Part shown: in pieces, positions 26,489-33,383 of the stretch | Layout of the letters: every line of letters starts with the position of its first letter | Numbering within the stretch: position 1 is the first letter of the stretch | NCBI GenBank assembly: GCA_016742095.1 | Contig: JACVCJ010000019.1 | Coordinates: 1 to 64,000, forward strand | Direction of reading: 5' to 3' | Length of the DNA stretch: 64,000 nucleotides | From: Bacteroidia bacterium | GTDB lineage: Bacteria > Bacteroidota > Bacteroidia > CAIKAF01 | Notes under the pieces: generated by a model | The model's database searches: none | What the model saw: only the letters and a program-made list of their open reading frames with translations | Told to the model about the DNA's origin: nothing | Program-made: the position numbers and the translations under genes

Positions 26489-26561
26489 TACCGTTTGCTT
26501 AGACAGCCGCCCGATTTTGTAAAGTTTGCAATTTCGGGTGGTTTCTCTGACAATATTTAGG

Positions 26562-26569
26562 TAACTTTG
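26562..26569 (+). promoter_or_regulatory. -7 box TAACTTTG of a candidate non-coding RNA
   Basis: Exact TAnnTTTG match in the 412-bp gap. No coding frame follows; instead there is about 180 bp of hairpin-rich sequence ending in a strong terminator. A TTTC at 26542-26545 is a weak -33 candidate, with only 16 bp between. Confidence 0.6.
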
Positions 26570-26575
26570 TCGTTA

Positions 26576-26787
26576 TATTGAGAAATGAGCGGAGTCTTGT
26601 AAAACCGAAAAACGTACTCCGGCAAAAAAGGAAAGGGCCTTCACCCGGCCATATGCCCCCCACACCGGAAATACGCATTTCAGTTTTTCGTTAAGATAAA
26701 CTTTTTACAATTCAGCTTCCCTGGTTTCATAGTTTCTCGCTTACTTTTAACCATCCGTTTTGGTCCACCCCAAAACGGATTTTTTTT
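26576..26787 (+). ncRNA. Candidate structured small RNA, about 210 nt
   Basis: The stretch has its own -7 box upstream, no plausible ORF, and a perfect terminator at its end. By eye it can form a closing helix GAGAAA/TTTCTC (26580-26585 with 26733-26738) and hairpins CGGAGT/ACTCCG (26590-26595, 26616-26621), GGCC/GGCC (26636-26639, 26647-26650) and GAAAT/ATTTC (26668-26672, 26677-26681). The loop of the first hairpin carries CGAAAAAC (26606-26613), an exact complement of GTTTTTCG (26683-26690), which could make a pseudoknot or alternative fold. tmRNA, RNase P and SRP signatures were not found. A 6S-type or regulatory RNA is possible. The RNA start is inferred from the box. Confidence 0.5.
26753..26787 (+). 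terminator. Strong intrinsic terminator of the candidate RNA
   Basis: Perfect 11-bp stem ATCCGTTTTGG/CCAAAACGGAT (26753-26763, 26770-26780) with a 6-nt loop and seven Ts after the stem. The nearest upstream gene ends 264 bp before it, so it most likely ends a separate transcript. Confidence 0.85.
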
Positions 26788-26877
26788 GTCCGGGCCTTTT
26801 GTAAGCCTCGTCCGGAAAGGAATGTATTAGTTTTTTGTTAAAGCCCCGGCGCCATTCGGCAGAACCGTTGTATTTTA

Positions 26878-26885
26878 TAGTTTTG
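26878..26885 (+). promoter_or_regulatory. -7 box TAGTTTTG of the 26.9-kb gene
   Basis: Exact TAnnTTTG match, 15 nt before ATG 26901. It lies after the strong terminator, so this gene is transcribed independently of the candidate RNA. Confidence 0.6.
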
Positions 26886-26900
26886 TAAAAAAGAATCCGT

Positions 26901-27701
26901 ATGAAACAGATCATTCTACTTCTCACCCCGGCCCTGCTCGCGGCGGGCACCCTCACGGCCCAGAAACCTCTGAAATCCAAAGCCGTTTTTTATGAAACCG
27001 TTGCAGAGGACGATAACTATAAGATCCACCTCGTGGACGTGGTAGCTACCAAAAGTTATACCAAAATGAAGGTGCGTATACAGAATAAAACCAAGGACTT
27101 CCTGGTGTTTAAACCTTCTGAGACCTTTATGGCCCTGCCTGCCGGCGAACTGGCCGCTTCGGCCAGACTGCTGCAGATAAAACCCTTCGATATAGAGAAC
27201 CGTGTGGTGGAAGTACTTTCCAGCGGACTGGTATACGACTTTAAATACCTGATCAAAGGCCTGTACCGTGTTCCGGCCGGCGGAAACGTGCTCAGCGCAC
27301 CCGATTTCCTGCTGCCTGCCGCCACCAATTCCTTTACCGCAGGCCCGTTCGAAGTAATGTATTTCCCGCAGCACAGCTCCAAGGAAACACAACTTACCGA
27401 TGTATCGTTCCAGGTAACCTACAAAGGCACCAAGATCGGTATCTCTGACCATACCAAGGCCATCTGCCGCCTCGACAACGGCCAGGAATTCAGCATTGTG
27501 AACGCCGGTGATAAATCGGAGCTGCTGTATCCCGGCGAATCGAAGAAATTCCGCCTCAAATGGACCATTCCGGCCAATATCGCCGATATGCAGTTTGCCA
27601 ATATGACCATCATCTGGCGCGAAGCTTTCCGCGAAACGGAAGAGAAAAAAATGCCGGAACTCTCGTTCGATCTTAAATACAATCCGGCCGAATCGAAATA
27701 A
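26901..27701 (+). CDS. Secreted protein of unknown function
   Basis: Protein of 266 aa with a signal peptide (MKQIILLLTPALLAAGTLTAQ). The rest is predicted beta-rich (KMKVRIQNKTKDFLVFKPSE, GPFEVMYFPQHSSKETQLTD, LYPGESKKFRLKWTIPAN), suggesting one or two immunoglobulin-like sandwiches. No catalytic motif or lipobox is visible. I do not recognise the family. It is a single gene with its own promoter and terminator. Confidence 0.7.
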   Translation: MKQIILLLTPALLAAGTLTAQKPLKSKAVFYETVAEDDNYKIHLVDVVATKSYTKMKVRIQNKTKDFLVFKPSETFMALPAGELAASARLLQIKPFDIENRVVEVLSSGLVYDFKYLIKGLYRVPAGGNVLSAPDFLLPAATNSFTAGPFEVMYFPQHSSKETQLTDVSFQVTYKGTKIGISDHTKAICRLDNGQEFSIVNAGDKSELLYPGESKKFRLKWTIPANIADMQFANMTIIWREAFRETEEKKMPELSFDLKYNPAESK

Positions 27702-27726
27702 GATCCTGTCTGAAACGATCGATCTG

Positions 27727-27760
27727 AAAGGCTGTTTCGTTTAGCGCGGGACGGCCTTTT
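27727..27760 (+). terminator. Terminator of the 26.9-kb gene
   Basis: AAAGGCTGT (27727-27735) pairs with ACGGCCTTT (27751-27759), with one G-T wobble, followed by TTTT. Its 5' part is almost the same as the terminator at 33381-33425. Confidence 0.65.
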
Positions 27761-27764
27761 CTGG

Positions 27765-27985
27765 TTATAGCCAATAGCTGTGAGTCCGGGTTCGTAGTAT
27801 AGAGTCCGGCTGTTAGCTAATAATGGTAAAGAGTCCGAAGTATAGAGCCAGGCTATGAGCTATCAGCTAATAGTCCGTAGTCCGCAGTTCAGAGCCCGGC
27901 TGTTAGCTATGAGCTAATAGTTAAGCCCGGGATCGGGAGTGATACGTTTTGGACGAGAAGTAGCTATAGGCTATCAGCTTATAGC
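27765..27985. repeat. Cluster of degenerate AGCT / AGTCCG intergenic repeats
   Basis: The whole gap between the 26.9-kb gene and terC is made of short degenerate units: AGAGTCCG or AGAGCCCGG, followed by GCTGTTAGCTA, GCTATGAGCTATCAGCTAATAG and similar. CGGCTGTTAGCTA occurs twice exactly 90 bp apart (27807-27819 and 27897-27909). The AGCT-centred units are self-complementary. No ORF is supported. Related pieces lie at 21120-21146 and 32286-32338. Confidence 0.75.
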
Positions 27986-28780
27986 TTACAGCATAGGGTG
28001 CTTTCGGGCGTAGCGTATGCGCAGCCATTCGCACAGCAGGGCAAAGCCCAGGGCTATGTACAGGTGCACCTTGTTGATGACCTCGAGGTGGATACCTTCG
28101 AAGATGAGGTAGGCTCCGATGAACACCAGGAAGGTGAGGGCAATGATCTTAACGCCCGGGTACCGCTCGATGAAATCGCTTACGTATTTGGCGGCAAATA
28201 CCATAAAGATCATCGAGGCCACTACGGCGGCGATCATGATACGTACGTCGTCAACGAGTCCGACGGCGCTCAGGATACTGTCGAACGAGAAGATCAGGTC
28301 GATGAAAATGATCTGGGCAATGGTGCCGGGAATGGACACGAGCTTGCGTGGTTTTACCACTCCCGAAGCGTCCGGTTCCGGTTTGGGTTCGTCCTTGATC
28401 TTGTGGTACAGTTCGATAATGGTCTTAACAACGAGGAAGATACCCCCGAAGAGCAGGATCAGGTCCTTGCCCGATACGGGATGTCCGTTGGGATCGAAAC
28501 CACAGGACGGGTCCAGGTTCACATGCGTGCCCGGGATATGGAAGGGCAGTTCGAACAGCGGACATTTGAGACTTACGATCCAGCCGATGAGCATCAGCAG
28601 CAGAATACGCATAACAAGGGCAAAGGTAAGACCGATGATACGTGTGGAATTCTGCTTTTCTTTGGGCAGTTTGCCGGTAAGAATGGATATGAAGATGATA
28701 TTATCCACCCCGAGGACGATCTCCATCAGGGTAAGCGTAAAAAAGCTCACCAGGGCATCCGTAGTGAAAAGTTCAGCCAT
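27986..28780 (-). CDS. TerC family integral membrane protein
   Basis: Protein of 264 aa with about seven membrane helices. Family marks are LMEIVLGVDNIIFISILTGKLP near the N-terminus and the repeat IDLIFSFDSILSAVGL, both carrying the conserved Asp in a membrane segment. A charged loop (DEPKPEPDASGVVKPRK) separates the halves. TerC proteins are tied to tellurite resistance, metal (manganese) export and assistance to secretion; the exact role here is unknown. It lies downstream of the OmpH-like gene on the same strand, 30 bp apart, so they may share a transcript. Confidence 0.9.
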   Translation of the reverse strand: MAELFTTDALVSFFTLTLMEIVLGVDNIIFISILTGKLPKEKQNSTRIIGLTFALVMRILLLMLIGWIVSLKCPLFELPFHIPGTHVNLDPSCGFDPNGHPVSGKDLILLFGGIFLVVKTIIELYHKIKDEPKPEPDASGVVKPRKLVSIPGTIAQIIFIDLIFSFDSILSAVGLVDDVRIMIAAVVASMIFMVFAAKYVSDFIERYPGVKIIALTFLVFIGAYLIFEGIHLEVINKVHLYIALGFALLCEWLRIRYARKHPML

Positions 28781-28810
28781 TATCGTAAATATTCGCTCTG
28801 TGTGTACAGA

Positions 28811-29446
28811 TTATTTTTTCGCGGGAGTGGAAGCGGCCGGTGTTTCGGTGGCAGAAGGCTTGTAGCGGTCGTTCAGACGCTTGGTGGCATCGAGGGTGAT
28901 GTCGAGCGTGGGATTATAGTACAGGGCCACGGGCAGGGTCTCGCCAACGGGGATTACAAAATCGGCTTTTTTCTCGATCGCGATCTCCTGGGCCACTTTT
29001 TTCAGGGAGTCGGTAATGGTGGTGGTAAGGGCCTGCTGGTCCAGCATGGTCTCCTGCTGAAGTTCCTGTTGCATCTGCATCAGTTCGCCCTCGAGGCGCT
29101 GGAGCTTTTCGATCAGCGGCTGCAGCTGGCGTTCGGTGTCGGTACGCTGGCGTACTTCCAGTTCGCGCACGGCGGCGGTATAGGCACCCTGTTTGGCCTG
29201 GAACTTCTGGGCTCTTTCATTGGCCTTGGCTTCCAGAAACCTGCCTTTTTCTTCGGTGAGGTGATAATTCTGAGCCACGCTGTCGATATTTACAAAGAGG
29301 TACTGGGCCGTTTCAGCCGTTTTAACGCCGGTAACCGGGTCCACGGTGGCCGTACGGGTGCCATCGGCTTTAAAATGTAAATAAAAGAGTACGCCGACAC
29401 AGATCAGCAGCACAACGACCAGGGCAGTCAGGATGTTTTGTTTCAT
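28811..29446 (-). CDS. Skp/OmpH-like periplasmic chaperone
   Basis: Protein of 211 aa. ATG 29446 begins an uncleaved-looking N-terminal helix (ILTALVVVLLICVGVLFYLHF), then a long coiled coil (VRELEVRQRTDTERQLQPLI, LEGELMQMQQELQQE) and a C-terminal block KADFVIPVGETLPVALYYNP that is typical of OmpH proteins. Family members hold unfolded outer-membrane proteins in the periplasm. An exact TACTTTTG box lies 24 nt upstream. Confidence 0.85.
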   Translation of the reverse strand: MKQNILTALVVVLLICVGVLFYLHFKADGTRTATVDPVTGVKTAETAQYLFVNIDSVAQNYHLTEEKGRFLEAKANERAQKFQAKQGAYTAAVRELEVRQRTDTERQLQPLIEKLQRLEGELMQMQQELQQETMLDQQALTTTITDSLKKVAQEIAIEKKADFVIPVGETLPVALYYNPTLDITLDATKRLNDRYKPSATETPAASTPAKK

Positions 29447-29470
29447 TTCTTCAGTTTCGAATATACGAGG

Positions 29471-29478
29471 CAAAAGTA
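29471..29478 (-). promoter_or_regulatory. -7 box TACTTTTG of the OmpH-like gene
   Basis: Exact TAnnTTTG match on the minus strand, 24 nt before the ATG at 29446. It confirms that ATG over the longer open frame reaching 29503. Confidence 0.6.
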
Positions 29479-29543
29479 TACAATTCATTCGGGAATCGGG
29501 CAACTTTACTAAATTTCCCGTTGTTGTTTTAGATCATAAATAA

Positions 29544-29551
29544 TATATTTG
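29544..29551 (+). promoter_or_regulatory. -7 box TATATTTG of the THX gene
   Basis: Exact TAnnTTTG match, 32 nt before ATG 29584. Confidence 0.6.
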
Positions 29552-29583
29552 TTACTAATCAGTTAACTTAAACGATAAATTGT

Positions 29584-29835
29584 ATGGGAAAAGGAGACAA
29601 AAAATCCGCTAAAGGAAAGCGGGCGAGGGGGTCGTACGGCGTACGCAGGCCCCGCAAGAAAGAAGCTCCCGCGGTTAAACCAGAACCTGCGATCAAAGAG
29701 CCGAAACCGAAGAAAGTGACGGAACCCAAAGCGGAAAAGACCAAGGCCGAAAAACCGGCCAAAGCCGCTGCTGATAAACCTAAAAAAACAAGCACCGCCA
29801 AAAAGACCAAAGAGCCTAAAGACGCTGCAGAATAG
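29584..29835 (+). CDS. 30S ribosomal protein THX with long basic tail
   Basis: Small basic protein of 83 aa. The first 28 residues (MGKGDKKSAKGKRARGSYGV then RRPRKK) match the THX family of Bacteroidota and Thermus, a peptide that stabilises the 30S head. THX is usually only 25-40 residues. Here about 55 further residues of Lys/Ala/Pro/Glu repeats (EPKPKKVTEPKAEKTKAEKP) follow, resembling histone H1-like tails. The frame is clean and is followed by a strong terminator. The tail is probably disordered and may bind nucleic acid. Confidence 0.82.
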   Translation: MGKGDKKSAKGKRARGSYGVRRPRKKEAPAVKPEPAIKEPKPKKVTEPKAEKTKAEKPAKAAADKPKKTSTAKKTKEPKDAAE

Positions 29836-29836
29836 C

Positions 29837-29876
29837 AAAAAGCCCCCCTCGCCATGGCAAGGGGGGCTTTCTTTTT
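29837..29876. terminator. Bidirectional terminator between THX and accC
   Basis: The 11-bp stem AAAGCCCCCCT/AGGGGGGCTTT (29839-29849, 29860-29870) has a 10-nt loop, a T-rich tract on the plus side and an A run (Ts on the minus strand) on the other. It serves both the plus-strand THX gene and the minus-strand accC. Confidence 0.9.
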
Positions 29877-31363
29877 CAGGTACGTTTGATCTGCCAGGCG
29901 CTTTTGCCGACGGGCAGCGGACTTTCAGGCTGTGTGGCCCTGCGGAAGAAATAGCCGGCGCTGAGCGCAGCCGCTTCGTCCATGGCCGTATTGCCCTGTG
30001 TACGCAGTACGTCGGGCGTAAAATATTTCTCTACGAATTTAGTGGTAAAGCTGGTATCGCGGAAGGCCTCGTGATCAATGGCGAATTTACAGAAACGTAA
30101 GGTGGTCTCGATACCCCCGATGATATAGTTGTCGATGGCGTCCAGGGTCTTTTCAATGGCCTGGTCGCGGTCGGCCGCATGCACCACCATTTTGGCGATC
30201 ATGGGATCGTAATACACCGGTATGTCCATCCCGCGTTCAAAACCATCGTCAACACGTATGCCTTCGCCTTCGGGAATGCGGTATTCGATCAGGCGGCCGA
30301 TATCGGGCAGGAAGTTATTGGCCGGGTCTTCGGCATACACACGCACTTCGAGGGCATGGCCGTTTATTTTCAGGTCGTCCTGCGTAAAGGGCAGCGCTTC
30401 TCCCTGTGCCACGAGGATCTGCTGGCGTACCAGGTCCACCCCGCTGATCATTTCCGTTACCGGGTGTTCCACCTGCAGGCGGGTGTTCATTTCCAGGAAG
30501 TAATAGCTGCGGTCGGCAGGATCGTAGATGAATTCCACCGTACCGGCCCCTGAATAATCACAGGCGCGGGCCACGTTCACGGCATGGGCACCGATCTCGG
30601 CACGCTCGGCCGGTGTAAGCACGCTGCTGGGCGCTTCTTCGATCACTTTCTGGTGACGGCGCTGTATGGTGCATTCACGTTCGAACAGGTGCAGGTAATT
30701 ACCGTGATTGTCGCACAGTACCTGCACTTCGATGTGTTTACTTTCGGCAATGTATTTTTCCAGGAACACGCTGTCGTCGCCAAAGGCCGAACGGGCCTCG
30801 CTCTGGGCGCGCTGCAGGGCTTCGGCGAACTCGTCTTCCTTCCATACCACACGCATGCCTTTTCCACCGCCGCCGGCAGAGGCTTTAATGAGTATGGGAA
30901 AACCGATCTCCCTGCCTTTGGACAGGGCTTCTTCGTAAGAGGCTATGGCATAGTCCGTACCGGGCACCAGCGGAATATCGAAGGCTTTTACGGCTTTTTT
31001 GGCTTTGATCTTGTCGCCCATGATCTCCATGCTTTCCGGAGAAGGACCGATGAGCGTGATCCCTTCTTCTTTCAGGCGGCGGGCAAACTGTGCGTTCTCC
31101 GAAAGAAAACCGTAACCGGGATGTATGGCCTGTGCGCCCGTTTCCTTGGCCGCAGCAATGATCTTGTCCATCACCAGGTAACTCTGTGCCGATGCCGGCG
31201 GACCGATAAACACAGCTTCGTCGGCCATTTTTACATGCTTGGCGTTCCGGTCGGCTTCCGAAAAAACGGCCACGGTGGCAATGCCCATTTCACGGCAGGT
31301 ACGCATTACCCGGCAGGCGATCTCCCCGCGGTTGGCGATCAGTATTTTTGAAAAAGGACTCAT
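29876..31363 (-). CDS. accC: Biotin carboxylase subunit of acetyl-CoA (or acyl-CoA) carboxylase
   Basis: ATP-grasp enzyme of 495 aa that carboxylates biotin on its carrier protein. Visible are ILIANRGEIACRVMRTCREM, the glycine loop KASAGGGGKGMRVVW, HIEVQVLCDNHGNYLHLFER and the catalytic EMNTRLQVEHPVTE. ATG 31363 fits the family start. About 45 extra C-terminal residues compared with E. coli AccC are present. No biotinyl carrier gene is adjacent, so the subunit may serve acetyl-CoA or propionyl-CoA carboxylase. Confidence 0.93.
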   Translation of the reverse strand: MSPFSKILIANRGEIACRVMRTCREMGIATVAVFSEADRNAKHVKMADEAVFIGPPASAQSYLVMDKIIAAAKETGAQAIHPGYGFLSENAQFARRLKEEGITLIGPSPESMEIMGDKIKAKKAVKAFDIPLVPGTDYAIASYEEALSKGREIGFPILIKASAGGGGKGMRVVWKEDEFAEALQRAQSEARSAFGDDSVFLEKYIAESKHIEVQVLCDNHGNYLHLFERECTIQRRHQKVIEEAPSSVLTPAERAEIGAHAVNVARACDYSGAGTVEFIYDPADRSYYFLEMNTRLQVEHPVTEMISGVDLVRQQILVAQGEALPFTQDDLKINGHALEVRVYAEDPANNFLPDIGRLIEYRIPEGEGIRVDDGFERGMDIPVYYDPMIAKMVVHAADRDQAIEKTLDAIDNYIIGGIETTLRFCKFAIDHEAFRDTSFTTKFVEKYFTPDVLRTQGNTAMDEAAALSAGYFFRRATQPESPLPVGKSAWQIKRT

Positions 31364-31450
31364 AGCGTTGTTCAATAAGGTGCAAAGGTTAATAAAATTT
31401 AGGGTTCCGGAAGCGTTTCCATAGCATTTTAGCAAGATATGTACTCGTAC

Positions 31451-31483
31451 TTTCAGGTAGAGCGCTCACCTGAAAAGGTGAAA
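31451..31483. promoter_or_regulatory. Near-perfect palindrome, candidate operator
   Basis: TTTCAGGT (31451-31458) and ACCTGAAA (31468-31475) are exact inverted repeats around a self-complementary GAGCGCTC (31460-31467), with only one unpaired A. A third half-site, AGGTGAAA (31476-31483), follows directly. It lies between the divergent accC and LuxR-type genes, 65 bp upstream of the -7 box of the latter. No T run follows, so it is more likely a protein-binding site than a terminator. Confidence 0.55.
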
Positions 31484-31539
31484 ATAGAAATTTTCCTCCC
31501 CTTTTTCAGGGTTCTTATTTAAAATAATTCTAAATAATG

Positions 31540-31547
31540 TACTTTTG
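31540..31547 (+). promoter_or_regulatory. -7 box TACTTTTG of the LuxR-type regulator gene
   Basis: Exact TAnnTTTG match, 8 nt before ATG 31556, predicting a leader of only a few nucleotides. Confidence 0.6.
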
Positions 31548-31555
31548 ATGTCGTT

Positions 31556-32197
31556 ATGGTAAAAGAAATAGGCACAGACACCGTAGACCTGGTGATTGCA
31601 GAAGGCAATTTCCTTGTACGCCAGGGACTGCAGGCCATTTTTAAAGAAGAGGACGGTTTCAGCATTGTAGGGGAGACCGAGAATTACGATCAGATGCTGG
31701 AAATGGTATCGGTACGTAAGCCGGATGTACTCATTATCGGCATCAATTTACAGAGCGAGTCCATTATTACATATATACAGCAGGTACGCATCCTGCATCC
31801 CGAGGTAAAGATCCTGGTGATCGATATCAAGGAAGAGGTCTCGGAGATCGTAAGCATCCTGAAAGTGGGCGTACAGGGCTATATCCTGAAACAGTGCGAC
31901 AAGGGCGAGATCATGGACGCCATGCGGGCCATCCTGCGCGGTTCCAATTTCTTCTGCCACAATGTAATGAAGCTCAATAAGACCCTCAGCGAACGTACGG
32001 TGACCCTTACCCAGCGCGAGCTGCAGGTGCTGAACCTGATATCGGAAGGGCTTACCAATAAAGAGATCGCCGACCGTATCTTTCTTTCGGACCATACTGT
32101 GGCCTCGCACCGCAAGAACCTGATGAAGAAATTCGAAGCGACCAATAACGTGGACCTGGTGATCAAAGCCATCAAGGAACGCATTATTTTTCCCTAA
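31556..32197 (+). CDS. NarL/LuxR-type response regulator with degenerate receiver
   Basis: Protein of 213 aa. Residues 8-125 have a receiver fold, but the acidic pair is Glu16-Gly17 rather than Asp-Asp and the phospho-acceptor position is Gly62 (DVLIIGINLQS, where NarL-type proteins have an Asp). The conserved Lys (GYILKQ) is kept. Residues 145-210 are a GerE helix-turn-helix (LTQRELQVLNLISEGLTNKE, FLSDHTVASHRKNLMKKFEA). No histidine kinase is adjacent. It should bind DNA without classical phosphorylation. A palindrome upstream may be its own operator. Confidence 0.88.
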   Translation: MVKEIGTDTVDLVIAEGNFLVRQGLQAIFKEEDGFSIVGETENYDQMLEMVSVRKPDVLIIGINLQSESIITYIQQVRILHPEVKILVIDIKEEVSEIVSILKVGVQGYILKQCDKGEIMDAMRAILRGSNFFCHNVMKLNKTLSERTVTLTQRELQVLNLISEGLTNKEIADRIFLSDHTVASHRKNLMKKFEATNNVDLVIKAIKERIIFP

Positions 32198-32241
32198 ACA
32201 CGGGTGTAAACTACCATCATAGATTAATTAAAAGAAACAGC

Positions 32242-32274
32242 AAAGCATTCCATTAGACCGGGATGCTTTTTTTT
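32242..32274 (+). terminator. Terminator of the LuxR-type gene
   Basis: AAAGCATTCC/GGGATGCTTT (32242-32251, 32260-32269) with one T-G wobble, an 8-nt loop and eight Ts. Confidence 0.8.
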
Positions 32275-32285
32275 GCGTATGCGGG

Positions 32286-32338
32286 TAGTGACGAGTCCGT
32301 AGTTCATAGTCCGGGGAATAGGGAATAAGCTTATAGCA
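32286..32338. repeat. AGTCCG / AGCT intergenic repeat fragment
   Basis: The stretch contains GTAGTGACGAGTCCGTAGTT, CATAGTCCGGGG and AATAAGCTTATAGC, the same kinds of unit as the cluster at 27765-27985. It sits between two terminators and holds no ORF. Confidence 0.55.
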
Positions 32339-32340
32339 AA

Positions 32341-32371
32341 AAAAGAAGGCATCCGTTATTGAACGAATGCC
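32341..32371 (-). terminator. Terminator of the desaturase gene
   Basis: On the minus strand GGCATTCGTT (32371-32362) pairs with AACGGATGCC (32357-32348), with one wobble and a CAAT loop, followed by TTC and a run of Ts. Confidence 0.8.
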
Positions 32372-32395
32372 CTCACACACAATTAAAATGCGGTA

Positions 32396-33139
32396 TTAAG
32401 CTCTGGCCAGGCGTATAATGCGCATGCTGTGCATTACACGGATCACCAGGTAGGTAGGATCGAGTTCGAACCACTTAACGCCGAAACGCGGACGGTTAGG
32501 CAGTTTGTGATGGTTGTTCTGGAACAGTTCGCCCATGCAGAGAAAATCGAACACCAGGGTGTTCTTGCTCTGGTCATGGTTATCGAAGTTCTGGTAACCG
32601 TACTTGTGTCCGCTCCAGTTTACAATGGCTCCGTGGATAGGACCCATGAACCAGTGGATAGGCAGCAGTAAGAAGAAGGCCCAGTGAAAATCCCAGATCA
32701 GGTAGGCAATGATGTAAATAACGGTGTACAGAACGCCCCATGCGATGCGGGAGAAATAGCCTTCGGCAAAGGAATCGAGACGTTGTTTCTCAGGGAAGGC
32801 CTTTTCGAATTCCACGTCCGTTTTAAAGATACGGCGGTACACCTTCATGTAATGGTCTTTGGTCTTCCACATCATGCTGAAGGGATTATTGCTGTTGTGC
32901 GGGGAGTGCGGGTCCTTGTCTGTATCGCTGTGTGCATGGTGCAGGCGGTGCAGAATGGCATAGGCCCGTGGAGTAAGGTACGATGAACCCATTGTGATAT
33001 AGGTTAACCAGTAGAAGAATCGTTCCCAGCCTTTAGTCATGGTAAACATGCCGTGCGCCGCGTAACGGTGCAGGAAGAACGACTGGAAGAAAAGGCTGCC
33101 ATACCAGTGCAGCACAAAGAAGATGATTATAAACCACAT
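32396..33139 (-). CDS. Membrane fatty acid desaturase (acyl-CoA desaturase type)
   Basis: Protein of 247 aa with four membrane helices and the three His boxes of di-iron desaturases: HRYAAH, HRLHHAHSD and NNHHKLPN. The loop DKDPHSPHN supports the delta-9-type subgroup. It introduces a double bond into membrane acyl chains using O2. It is a single gene with its own promoter (33165-33172) and terminator. Confidence 0.9.
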   Translation of the reverse strand: MWFIIIFFVLHWYGSLFFQSFFLHRYAAHGMFTMTKGWERFFYWLTYITMGSSYLTPRAYAILHRLHHAHSDTDKDPHSPHNSNNPFSMMWKTKDHYMKVYRRIFKTDVEFEKAFPEKQRLDSFAEGYFSRIAWGVLYTVIYIIAYLIWDFHWAFFLLLPIHWFMGPIHGAIVNWSGHKYGYQNFDNHDQSKNTLVFDFLCMGELFQNNHHKLPNRPRFGVKWFELDPTYLVIRVMHSMRIIRLARA

Positions 33140-33164
33140 ATTTTTTTATTCAAACAAACTTATG

Positions 33165-33172
33165 CAAATATA
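33165..33172 (-). promoter_or_regulatory. -7 box TATATTTG of the desaturase gene
   Basis: Exact TAnnTTTG match on the minus strand, 25 nt before the ATG at 33139. Confidence 0.6.
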
Positions 33173-33383
33173 GCCACTATCTGTCAATGCCCGCGTGAGC
33201 ATTGTGTTAAATCGGACTTAACGTGCATAAATATACCATAAACGGGGGAGTCCGGAAATAGTTTACAAAAGCCTTGTGCTGATACTGAGTTTTTTACGAA
33301 AAAAGTGAAGAAACGTTTAAACCTTTACCCCAGAGCCGGGTCTAACTGTTATAATAGAGAATAAACACCTCTCCTCTATAAAA
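33173..33383 (+). other. Intergenic stretch of about 210 bp ahead of an orphan plus-strand terminator
   Basis: It lies between the desaturase promoter and the terminator at 33384. No ORF with a plausible start is seen on either strand. No exact TAnnTTTG box is found on the plus strand, so the origin of the transcript that the terminator would end is unknown. It may be an unrecognised small RNA or the leader of the META lipoprotein gene with an attenuator. Confidence 0.3.

Noticed and set aside
26585-26602. Five-codon ORF (MSGVL) near the start of the candidate RNA, considered as a tmRNA tag or leader peptide
   Set aside because: Too short, no tRNA-like ends or known tag sequence, and it falls within a predicted hairpin.
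26576-26787. Candidate RNA as RNase P, tmRNA or SRP RNA
   Set aside because: None of the conserved sequence blocks of these RNAs (for example the GAGGAAAGUCC of RNase P or the SRP tetraloop region) are present, and the length is wrong for tmRNA and RNase P.
27765-27985. CRISPR array
   Set aside because: The units are short, degenerate and not regularly spaced by unique 30-40 bp spacers; no cas genes are nearby.
27998-29380. 460-codon plus-strand open frame
   Set aside because: Antisense to terC and the OmpH-like gene, both with clear family motifs; it also crosses their promoter region.
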